From: Secundilactobacillus odoratitofui DSM 19909 = JCM 15043
Lineage (GTDB): Bacteria > Bacillota > Bacilli > Lactobacillales > Lactobacillaceae
Direction: 5' to 3'
NCBI RefSeq assembly: GCF_001434895.1
Contig: NZ_AZEE01000027.1
Location: 181,251-245,250 of the forward strand
DNA length: 64,000 bases
Below the pieces are notes generated by a model. The model was not told the DNA's origin. It saw only the letters and a list, made by a program, of their open reading frames with translations, and did no database searches. The position numbers and the translations under genes were made by a program. Numbering within the stretch: position 1 is the stretch's first letter; the number at the start of each line of letters is the position of its first letter. Below are positions 36,882 to 44,343 of this stretch, in pieces.

Positions 36882-37496
36882 ATGCCAGCTAACTCTGAAT
36901 ACCCCATCGTCAAAGATCAGACAATGCCGTTCGATGACTTAGAGCCCGAACACCACTATCTAAACTGTGAGATCACGTTCGCCCATGACGCATTGAAATT
37001 ATCTGACGTCATTTTAGATCACTGCACCTTTCAACAAGCTAACTTTTCTGCCGGTGAATGGTTAGATTGTACGATTAAACGGTGTCGTTTTTTAAACGCC
37101 GATTTTCGAAATTGTCAATTCTACCGCTGCACCATGATTGGTAATCAACTGATTGGTGCAGATTTCACCGGTAGTCATCTCAAGGCTGTCACACTAAATG
37201 ATAATCAAGCTGATTATGCGAACTTTTCCGAAACGACTTTAGACCAGGTAAGTTTTAATTCAACTCACCTTCAAGAATCAGCCTTCCAGGCAGTGAGCAT
37301 CAAGCATAGCCTTAGCTTCAAACAGTGCACCTTAACCAGTGCAGACTTTAGTGACACACCGTTAAAATTGGTGGATTTGCGGACAAGCGAGATTGCTGAC
37401 CTACGTTTCTCACCTCAATTAGCTGTTGGCTGTACGATTGATTCGTTTCAAGCCATCACGTTTGCCTTAGCACTTGGCGTTCGAATTGAGGATTAA
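36882..37496 (+). CDS. Pentapeptide-repeat protein
   Basis: About 204 residues built mostly of A(D/N)(L/F)xx-type repeats (examples QQANFSAG, LNADFRNCQF, IGADFTGSHL, TSADFSDTPL), which fold into a right-handed square beta helix. The size and single break near the middle resemble Qnr-like proteins that mimic DNA and protect gyrase, but generic members of unknown role are far more common. The start is the ATG at 36882 directly after AAGGAGG; a longer frame to 36846 has none. It is monocistronic with a perfect terminator. Confidence 0.85.
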   Translation: MPANSEYPIVKDQTMPFDDLEPEHHYLNCEITFAHDALKLSDVILDHCTFQQANFSAGEWLDCTIKRCRFLNADFRNCQFYRCTMIGNQLIGADFTGSHLKAVTLNDNQADYANFSETTLDQVSFNSTHLQESAFQAVSIKHSLSFKQCTLTSADFSDTPLKLVDLRTSEIADLRFSPQLAVGCTIDSFQAITFALALGVRIED

Positions 37497-37505
37497 CTCA
37501 TAACC

Positions 37506-37555
37506 AGAAAAAAGGAAATTAAAATCGCATTCACGATTTTAATTTCCTTTTTTCT
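37506..37555. terminator. Bidirectional terminator
   Basis: GAAAAAAGGAAATTAAAATCG pairs perfectly with its complement at 37534-37554 around a 6-base loop. It separates the pentapeptide gene and the convergent HAD gene. Confidence 0.85.
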
Positions 37556-37569
37556 ACTATAATACCGTT

Positions 37570-38394
37570 TCATTTCACAGCAAATCGATTCAACGTTTCC
37601 GCTACCCCAGTTTCAAAATTAGCCTGCGTCACATAATCGGCAATCTGTTGAATCGCCGGAATGCCGTTGCTCACTGACACCGGCAAGCCAACAGCTTTAA
37701 GCATCGCTAAATCATTCGAATTATCGCCAATGGCAATCATCTCCTGTGGTTCAACGCCAAGCTTCCGCCCTAGTGCAAGCACAGCTGAACCCTTATCTAC
37801 GCCAAAATGATTGGTTTCGATATACATTCCCGATGAAAAGGTACAATTAATTTTACCGTCAAAGCGAGTCCGCAAGGCCTGTTGAATCGCCTGTCGAACT
37901 GCGATATCTGGATTCATGGCAATGACTTTTAAAACTGCCTGCTGCATAAACTGATCCACTTGCCCCGGTTTCATCAACTGCGCAAACTGAACACCCCGCG
38001 TTTTTAAGTAGGCTTGATCATCTGATCTTGGCCGGTAAATGTAAAGCTGGTCAAGCGTATAAATATGGATGGCAACGTCGAATTGTTGCATCACCGAAAA
38101 CACACCTGCTACTTCTTCATAAGGCATGCCGCGGGTCATTAAGAGCTGACGGTCAACATTTTGGGTAATTACCGCGCCGTTATTGGTAATCGTATACTGA
38201 TTCGACATGGTGGCTAAGCCCAACTTTCTCAACAGCGGTACGACACTATCAAAGCTTCGACCCGTGTTAGGTACAAAGTAACCACCGGCCGCCACAAAGG
38301 TTTTAATGGCGCGAACATTCTCCTCTGAAACACTGCCGTCTGCTCGCAATAACGTTTCGTCTAAGTCACTGGTCATTAATCGATAAGTCATCAT
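37570..38394 (-). CDS. Cof-type HAD phosphatase
   Basis: About 274 residues. Motif I is SDLDETLL (nucleophile Asp, then Asp), the cap domain is type C2B, and motif IV is IGDNSNDLAMLK, with KGSAVLALGRKLG before it. Cof-type enzymes dephosphorylate sugar phosphates or cofactors. The start is an ATG at 38394 or 38391 after AGGAG; the GTG at 38400 overlaps the ribosome site. It lies downstream of the carbohydrate operon but behind a terminator. A second Cof-type gene is at 50861. Confidence 0.87.
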   Translation of the reverse strand: MMTYRLMTSDLDETLLRADGSVSEENVRAIKTFVAAGGYFVPNTGRSFDSVVPLLRKLGLATMSNQYTITNNGAVITQNVDRQLLMTRGMPYEEVAGVFSVMQQFDVAIHIYTLDQLYIYRPRSDDQAYLKTRGVQFAQLMKPGQVDQFMQQAVLKVIAMNPDIAVRQAIQQALRTRFDGKINCTFSSGMYIETNHFGVDKGSAVLALGRKLGVEPQEMIAIGDNSNDLAMLKAVGLPVSVSNGIPAIQQIADYVTQANFETGVAETLNRFAVK

Positions 38395-38423
38395 TGACAC
38401 TCCTAAACTATCCTAAAATTTAC

Positions 38424-38464
38424 AAAAAAGTCCGGGTGGTCAGCAATCGGCCAGGCGGACTTTA
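38424..38464 (-). terminator. Terminator of the carbohydrate operon
   Basis: AAAGTCCG pairs with CGGACTTT, with GGCC/GGTC pairs inside. A T run lies leftward after the kinase gene. Confidence 0.7.
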
Positions 38465-38480
38465 TTGGTAGTTGTTTATT

Positions 38481-40022
38481 CTATGACTCTGAAATACCAG
38501 AGATCACGGAAAGGTCGTGCATATTTCTGCCGAGATCTTGATAAAGATTACGGTAAATCTGGTAATACTTGTTGTAGACCTCGTGTTGATCGGCACGTGG
38601 TTCAACTTTGTCGCCAAGTACTTGCCACTTTTGAACGCCGTCAACGGTAAGGGTGTCAGTAGCTAAACCAGCTAGCATGACGTCACCCAAGTTGGCTTCG
38701 GCGTCATCCAATGGGGTGCGCACCGCATAACCAGTCACATCCGCAAACATTTGAACCCAGTCCTTAGAATGCGTCACACCACCGGCGATGACGATGTAGT
38801 CACCGAGGTCACGACCAGTGCTTTCGATACTGTGGCGTAAGGCGTAGCAAACCCCTTCTTGGAAGGCGTGGAACAAGTCCGCTTTAGTGTGAACCAGTGA
38901 TAGGCCGAAAATCGTACCCTTGGCATCCGAGTTCCAGATTGGTGCACGCTCACCCATGAAATAAGGTAAAACGACAAGGCCACGACTACCCGCGGGAACG
39001 TGCTTGGCTTCATCACCTAGCGAAACGTAGGCGTTTTTACCACCCGCATTTTGAACGGCAACCTCTGGCGCACCAAAGTTATCGCGGAACCACTTCGTAA
39101 TGGCACCAGCTGTGGCAGAACCACTAAAGTTATAAACTAATTCCTTTGATTTGTATGGGTAAGGCCAAACGATTAAGCCTTTGCCTTTAATTGGCTTCTC
39201 ACTCACTAACGCCGCGTTCATGGACGAACCAATGGCAGCTACATAGCGACCGGGTTCAAAGACACCCATGCCGATGTTGGCAGCCCCAACATCAACACCA
39301 CCAGCAATCACAGGTGTTCCAGCAGTTAAGCCAAGATTTTCAGCCACGTCAGCTGTTAAACGACCCGCAATCTCCGTTGCATCGACGAACTTCTGTGGCA
39401 TTTTATCCATCGGTACACCCATAGCGTCCATCATTTCTTTCGACCATGTGCCGGTGTTAATGTCAAAGAATCCACCAATGTTACCAGCTGCTGAGTAGTC
39501 GATTGAAACTTCACCAGTTAATTGATAGATGGCGTAGTTGTTCGGTGGTAAGAACAGCTTGGTCTTCTTCCAATTTTCTGGTTCGTGGTTCTTGATCCAC
39601 AGTACCTTGGTGTAACCGTAATATGGATCCACAACGTCATTCCCAGTGATTTCAGACAACCGATCCAGGTCAACGTTTTCCTTAACCCACTTGGTTTCTT
39701 CAGCCGCCCGACGATCCATCCAAATGAGGTCTGGCCGAACTGGCTTCATGTCAGCGTCAACAGGAATTCCGGAGCCGCCATACAAACCACTCAGGCCAAT
39801 TCCCTTAATCTCGGCTGGATCAACGCCACTCTGTTTAACCACTTCACGAATCGAATCTTTAACACCTTGTACCCAAACGTCTGGCCATTGTTCAGCCCAA
39901 AGTGGTTTTGGTGTCAAAACATCATATTCTTGCAGGTTTTGGGCTAACAGTTTACCATCAGTATCCATCAAAATACTCTTGGTACCTGAAGTCCCAATAT
40001 CAGTTCCAATTAAATAGGTCAT
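38481..40022 (-). CDS. FGGY-family carbohydrate kinase (pentulose kinase-like)
   Basis: A 513-residue sugar kinase of the FGGY family. Phosphate-1 loop GTDIGTSGTKS (about 6-16), central GGVDVGAANIGMG, signature region near 360-380, and GGVTHSKDWVQMFADV near the C-terminus. Xylulokinases and gluconokinases share this layout. The usual xylulokinase GQMHG is replaced by LYGGSG, so the substrate is uncertain. Operon context (GPH symporter, SDR dehydrogenase) favours a ketose made from a polyol, such as xylulose or ribulose. An AGGGAGAG ribosome site precedes the ATG. It is the last gene of the operon, 44 bases after the SDR gene. Confidence 0.87.
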   Translation of the reverse strand: MTYLIGTDIGTSGTKSILMDTDGKLLAQNLQEYDVLTPKPLWAEQWPDVWVQGVKDSIREVVKQSGVDPAEIKGIGLSGLYGGSGIPVDADMKPVRPDLIWMDRRAAEETKWVKENVDLDRLSEITGNDVVDPYYGYTKVLWIKNHEPENWKKTKLFLPPNNYAIYQLTGEVSIDYSAAGNIGGFFDINTGTWSKEMMDAMGVPMDKMPQKFVDATEIAGRLTADVAENLGLTAGTPVIAGGVDVGAANIGMGVFEPGRYVAAIGSSMNAALVSEKPIKGKGLIVWPYPYKSKELVYNFSGSATAGAITKWFRDNFGAPEVAVQNAGGKNAYVSLGDEAKHVPAGSRGLVVLPYFMGERAPIWNSDAKGTIFGLSLVHTKADLFHAFQEGVCYALRHSIESTGRDLGDYIVIAGGVTHSKDWVQMFADVTGYAVRTPLDDAEANLGDVMLAGLATDTLTVDGVQKWQVLGDKVEPRADQHEVYNKYYQIYRNLYQDLGRNMHDLSVISGISES

Positions 40023-40066
40023 TACTTATCTCTCCCTTGAGTACGCACTTCATTAACGCGTTCGGT

Positions 40067-40843
40067 TTACCATGCGGTGAAGGCACCATCGATCAGGTAA
40101 TCATCACCAGTTGAGAAGCTGCTTGCATCACCAGCTAAGTAGACGGCCATGCCTTGTAATTCTTCAGGTGTCCCCAAACGGCCAAGTGGTGCCCAGTCGT
40201 TCCAAGTTTTGATCAATGGCTTCAAGTCTGGTGAACTCAAGGTTAAGTCAGTTCCCATGTAACCAGGACTCATCGTGTTAACTCGAACACCCTTCTTAGC
40301 CCATTCAATGGCAAGTGACTTAGACAATTGAATGACGCCAGCTTTAGTCGCGTTGTATGAACATTGTGGTTGTGGCCGGTTAACGATGTGCGCTGACATT
40401 GAAGCGGTGTTCACGATTGAACCCTTACCTTGTTTGATCATGTAACGACCAGCAGCTTGTGAGCAAAGGAAGACTGAGTTGAGGTTCAAACTAACAACCT
40501 TGTTCCATTCTTCAAAAGTCATTTCTTCAGCAGGAATGTTCAAGCAAATACCAGCGTTGTTAAAGGCGGCATCAAGGCCACCCAACTTATCAACAACTGT
40601 GTCGACCATGTTTTGAACTTGGTCTGGATCCGTGACATCGGCTGTGACGGCAATTGCTTTTTGACCCGTTGCCTTTGCAATTTCATCAGCAGCTGATTGA
40701 GCCTTTTCACCGTTGATATCAACGATGGCGATATCAGCACCTGCTTCGGCTAAGCCAGTTGCCATGGCCTTACCTAACCCTTGTGCACCACCAGTGACAT
40801 AAATCTTTTTGTTATCCAAACGCATCCGATCTAAAATACCCAT
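40067..40843 (-). CDS. Short-chain polyol/sorbose-type dehydrogenase
   Basis: A 258-residue classical SDR: YVTGGAQGLGKAMA (TGxxxGxG cofactor loop), VDIN acidic end of strand 2 suggesting NAD, NNAG, catalytic Ser in NTASMS, and YNATKAG. It resembles the sorbose reductase and D-arabinitol/mannitol 2-dehydrogenase group. With the downstream kinase it most simply oxidises a polyol to a ketose that is then phosphorylated; the actual polyol is inferred, not seen. GGAGG precedes the ATG. It has its own promoter and cre site at 40904-40954. Confidence 0.85.
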   Translation of the reverse strand: MGILDRMRLDNKKIYVTGGAQGLGKAMATGLAEAGADIAIVDINGEKAQSAADEIAKATGQKAIAVTADVTDPDQVQNMVDTVVDKLGGLDAAFNNAGICLNIPAEEMTFEEWNKVVSLNLNSVFLCSQAAGRYMIKQGKGSIVNTASMSAHIVNRPQPQCSYNATKAGVIQLSKSLAIEWAKKGVRVNTMSPGYMGTDLTLSSPDLKPLIKTWNDWAPLGRLGTPEELQGMAVYLAGDASSFSTGDDYLIDGAFTAW

Positions 40844-40869
40844 GATTGAAGCCTCCGTTTTATTTTGTC

Positions 40870-40954
40870 ATTTTATAAAATAACTTTATTTAATTCGATT
40901 ACTACGTTAGAACCCTTTTTAAAATCTGTCAAGGATTTTTTGATAGCGTTTTCA
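40870..40954 (-). promoter_or_regulatory. Internal promoter with cre site before the SDR gene
   Basis: Leftward: TGAAAACGCTATCA (40941-40954) matches the cre consensus TGNAANCGNTNNCA at every fixed base. TTGACA (40927-40932), 17 bases, TAACGT (40904-40909) form the promoter. ATTTTATAAAAT (40870-40881) is a palindrome resembling the ROK operator half-sites at 42440-42462. Confidence 0.6.
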
Positions 40955-40968
40955 AATTATTTTAAAAA

Positions 40969-42408
40969 CTAGTTCGTTTCGCCCGCCAGATCAGCATCGT
41001 CTGCTTCAACGTTCTGACCATTTGCTAGTCGTTTCTCTAATTCTCGCACGATTTCATCATGTTTCTTCTCAGTCAACGTGACTTTAACCCAGAAAATAAT
41101 GGCTGCGATGACCAATAAAACGATGGGAATATAAAACATCACCATGTTAAATTGTGACACACCAGTTGCTGAAATATCACTTGGTTTGGCGTTACCAGTC
41201 ATCCCAACCATCACAGCGACGATCCCAACGATCCCATTAGACGCTGCCCCGGCTAATTTATCAATCAGTGGTCGCACTGACAGCGTAACCGACTCATTTC
41301 GCGTCCCATTGATCAGCTGGCCATACTCGACACTGTCGGTAATGGTCATCAGAGTAGCCAAGAAAATTAGTGGATATGGGAAGAAGTAAAACGCTACAGC
41401 CAGCAGCACTAATCCAAGGCTCTGACCAGCCAACAGAAAAATGACGTAACCAATAATCATGAAGAAGATACCACCGATGTAAATGGCCTTTCGGTGAATC
41501 AACATCTCAAGTGCGGGGAAGAGCCCAACCGAAATGACACCGAGCACACAGGTAATCACACCAACCCAGGTATAGGCCCCAGCGTTACCGAGACGATAAC
41601 GGAAGTAATACATCAAAAGTGAATTCGTCACCACGTAACTAAAAGCAAATAAGAAGTATGAAGCGGCAACCCACAGCAATTGCTTATTGCCGATAATGGC
41701 GCGGAAAATGTCACCCAACGTCGTGTGCTTGACGTTATCACGAATCACGTTTTGCTGTTCCTTCAAGTTCAAGCAGGTGATGAGTGCACCACCAGAACAC
41801 AGTAACGCCACAATCAACACGTAACCAGTCCAGCCAGCACGGGTCTGAGTCCCAAATGGTACCTTAGAGAACCAGTGTGAAAACAGCATAATGGCTGGTG
41901 TGATAATAATAATAACCACCTGTGCGCCTAATGTGGACCCAATCCGAGAAGCAGTCCCAAAGCGCGTCCGCGTCTTACTATCCAACCCCACTGCTGGCAG
42001 CATTGACCAAATGGCAATGTCACTGAACGAATAGAACACGTCAATAACCAAGAACGTAATCGTCAACAGGATCAGATAAAACACTGGGTTACTCCAGGCT
42101 AACCCAAAGTAGTCTGAAAACAGGAACAATAATCCAATCGATGCGACTACCGACCCAATCATGATCCAAGGTCGGAACTTACCCCAACGCGTCTTGGTGT
42201 TATCAACAACTCCACCAATCATGGGGTCAAACATAATTTCGCCAACCCGAATCACCACGACCATGGTCGTTACAATGCCGACCATTTTTTCATCGCCAGC
42301 GTTGGTAAAAAGTTGACTGGTTAGGAACATCATGAAGTAAATGCTCAGTGTGTTATAAAAAGCATCATGTCCAAATGTTCCGAATGCGTAAGCCAAATAT
42401 TTTCGCAC
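40969..42408 (-). CDS. GPH-family sugar:cation symporter
   Basis: A 479-residue, 12-helix carrier of the glycoside-pentoside-hexuronide family. Marks: YAFGTFGHDAFYNT at the start, FDPMIGGVVDNTKTRWGKFRPWI in the loop between helices 2 and 3, and SDIAIWSMLP. A charged C-terminal tail (about 440-479) is too short for an EIIA domain. Start GTG at 42408, with GAGGTGAG upstream. It heads the operon, opposite the ROK regulator. Substrate class is probably a pentoside, pentose or polyol. Confidence 0.87.
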   Translation of the reverse strand: MRKYLAYAFGTFGHDAFYNTLSIYFMMFLTSQLFTNAGDEKMVGIVTTMVVVIRVGEIMFDPMIGGVVDNTKTRWGKFRPWIMIGSVVASIGLLFLFSDYFGLAWSNPVFYLILLTITFLVIDVFYSFSDIAIWSMLPAVGLDSKTRTRFGTASRIGSTLGAQVVIIIITPAIMLFSHWFSKVPFGTQTRAGWTGYVLIVALLCSGGALITCLNLKEQQNVIRDNVKHTTLGDIFRAIIGNKQLLWVAASYFLFAFSYVVTNSLLMYYFRYRLGNAGAYTWVGVITCVLGVISVGLFPALEMLIHRKAIYIGGIFFMIIGYVIFLLAGQSLGLVLLAVAFYFFPYPLIFLATLMTITDSVEYGQLINGTRNESVTLSVRPLIDKLAGAASNGIVGIVAVMVGMTGNAKPSDISATGVSQFNMVMFYIPIVLLVIAAIIFWVKVTLTEKKHDEIVRELEKRLANGQNVEADDADLAGETN

Positions 42409-42439
42409 AACAATCTCACCTCATCAATCTAATTGATTA

Positions 42440-42500
42440 TTTTGTAAAACCATTTTACAAAACATCTTTTCGATTGCTATTCTAAATGTAATCGGTTACA
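42440..42500. promoter_or_regulatory. ROK-type operator and cre site of the carbohydrate operon
   Basis: TTTTGTAAAA-CCA-TTTTACAAAA (42440-42462) is a perfect inverted repeat, suited to the divergent ROK repressor. TGTAATCGGTTACA (42487-42500) is a symmetric sequence that matches the cre consensus TGNAANCGNTNNCA on both strands at every fixed base. Together they indicate substrate induction plus glucose repression. Confidence 0.7.
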
Positions 42501-42776
42501 GTTTCAATAGCATTTCAGCTAATTATTTATTTCACAGAAGGTATACTTGAACGATATGATTAATCAAATTGAGGTAGATTGTTAATGAATTATTGCTTTT
42601 AGGTGGTGATTTCGTGATGCTCGATACAACCACAACTCGCACAAAATAGGCTCACTTTGTGATTTATTTCTCATCTTTTATCCAGCTGTTCCCTTGATAA
42701 GCAATAGTTAATCAAAACTCATTTCATAAAATGTGCTACACTAAAATCAACAATTATTTGGAAGGGAGGCCTTTAC
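42501..42776. other. Rest of the divergent control region
   Basis: AT-rich, with no ORF. It presumably includes the promoter of the ROK gene; TGTGCTACACT at 42732-42742 is a plausible -10 area. No further structure is recognised. Confidence 0.3.
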
Positions 42777-43895
42777 TTGGGCAATAGTAATATGCAAACG
42801 ATTCAGCACTCCAACTACTCGCAGATTTACCATCTGCTTTATCAAAATGAGCAGTTGTCAAAGCAAGGTATTGCCGACCAACTCAAACTGAGTTTGCCAA
42901 CTGTCAGTGCCAATCTGGAGAAATTGTTGGACCAAAAACTGATTCTAAAGCAGGGACAGCTTAAATCAACGATTGGGCGCCGCGCCACGGCTTACGCAAT
43001 TGATCCCGATGTCGCGTTAAGTGTCGGTATTGAGATTTTTCGTAACCAAGCCACCGTTAGTATTTTGAACTTAGTGAACACGCCCATTGTGACCGAGACA
43101 CTTAACCTGACCTTTGACAATGATGATGCGTACTTCCAGTCACTGTCTGAACGGCTACTTGCGATTATTGATCAGCACAAGATCGATCATGCACAGATCA
43201 TCGGTGTTGGCGTTGGGGTTCAAGGACTCGTATCTAACGATGGAACCACTGTTCTCTACGGCAAAATTCTGAACTGTACTGGCATGACCACGAAAAACTT
43301 TAGCGATTACTTGCCGTTCCCCGTCACCTTCTACCACGATGCAGATTGTGTGGCAGCAGCTGAGTACGCGAAGAAACCAACAGACGGTATTTACCTTTCT
43401 GTCAGCGAACACTTAGGCACCGCTGTCATCTTGAACGGCAAAACGTTGGAAACTAAAAGTGGACGGAGTGGCACCATGGAACACATTACGTTAGATGGTG
43501 TCAATGGGCCTCGCTGCTACTGTGGTCGTCGCGGTTGCATCGAAACTTATTGTTCACTCAGCTCCCTACTCAATGAGGATGAGGCGGCAACGGACTTCTT
43601 CGCGCAGCAACAAGCTGGTGATGCCGAAGTGACACAGCGGTTTAACGTTTATCTGTCCAACTTGGCGCGCTCACTCTATAACTTGCATATGTTCATCGAT
43701 ATTCCGATTATTATTGCGGGTGATCTTGCAAAATACCTCCTGCCTGAGCACCTTGATGTGTTGAAGGCTGAGTTAACAAAGCTATCGGTGTTTCCAGAGC
43801 GTGATGACTACCTTGAAATCGGTCAAGTTGTCGATCATGCGGTGGCTAGTGGTGCTGCTATTCCGGCAATTAATGCGTATTTGAATCAGATTTAA
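42777..43895 (+). CDS. ROK-family repressor (XylR/NagC type)
   Basis: A 372-residue regulator: winged helix-turn-helix at about 15-60 (GIADQLKLSLPTVSANLEKLL), then a ROK sugar-kinase-like domain with the zinc motif CYCGRRGC followed by IE at about 245-255. The start is TTG at 42777, with AAGGGAGG 7 bases upstream; the first ATG (42792) is too far from it, so TTG is preferred. It is divergent from the GPH-SDR-FGGY operon and likely binds the inverted repeat at 42440-42462, being released by a sugar ligand. Confidence 0.87.
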   Translation: MGNSNMQTIQHSNYSQIYHLLYQNEQLSKQGIADQLKLSLPTVSANLEKLLDQKLILKQGQLKSTIGRRATAYAIDPDVALSVGIEIFRNQATVSILNLVNTPIVTETLNLTFDNDDAYFQSLSERLLAIIDQHKIDHAQIIGVGVGVQGLVSNDGTTVLYGKILNCTGMTTKNFSDYLPFPVTFYHDADCVAAAEYAKKPTDGIYLSVSEHLGTAVILNGKTLETKSGRSGTMEHITLDGVNGPRCYCGRRGCIETYCSLSSLLNEDEAATDFFAQQQAGDAEVTQRFNVYLSNLARSLYNLHMFIDIPIIIAGDLAKYLLPEHLDVLKAELTKLSVFPERDDYLEIGQVVDHAVASGAAIPAINAYLNQI

Positions 43896-43921
43896 TTGTT
43901 CTTGATGTAAATTTAGTAGTC

Positions 43922-43956
43922 AAAAAAGTCCCTGGATTTTCTCCAGGGACTTTTTT
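43922..43956. terminator. Terminator of the ROK gene
   Basis: AAAAAAGTCCCTGGA pairs with TCCAGGGACTTTTTT, loop TTTTC. A textbook intrinsic terminator. Confidence 0.9.
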
Positions 43957-43989
43957 AGCAATTCATCTTAAAAGATGATGTTCACTGCC

Positions 43990-44169
43990 ACTACCACTGC
44001 AGGTAACGGTCGCTTTCAACTGCTGTGGGACCAGCTTCAGCCACGAAAACCACGTGTCTTACGCTTCGTCTGTGAGCCTTCAAAATTCGAAGTCTCACAA
44101 ACGTCCAGTTCGAGTAAGCGCTAAAGCGCAAACTCGAACTTGTCACTGCAGCCGAAAGCGGCCGTTACC
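43990..44169. ncRNA. Candidate structured RNA or repeat element
   Basis: A GC-richer block isolated by terminators on both sides. Closing arms 44002-44017 and 44154-44169 match over 16 bases with one G-U-compatible mismatch. Inside are hairpins at 44107-44140 (AGTTCGAGT plus GCGC, perfect arms), 44067-44103 (CGTCTGTGAG with CTCACAAACG) and about 44024-44045. Neither strand has a convincing ORF. No clear promoter was found, so the strand is open. It could be a small RNA or a non-coding mobile repeat. Confidence 0.5.
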
Positions 44170-44254
44170 TTCCGTTCTCGTTGCCAAACTATGTGATATC
44201 ATCTTATCCACCTTATACGTGCTCACTTCAAAAAAATATCATCCCCACCACGGC

Positions 44255-44296
44255 AAAAGGTCGTCAATTCCCGAGTACGGAATTGACGACCTTTTT
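44255..44296. terminator. Terminator of the LPQTDE surface-protein gene
   Basis: AAAAGGTCGTCAATTCC pairs perfectly with GGAATTGACGACCTTTT around a 7-base loop. Confidence 0.85.
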
Positions 44297-44343
44297 AATC
44301 ATGCATTATAAATCTGGTCTAAATCGTTAATCTGAACCTCAAA

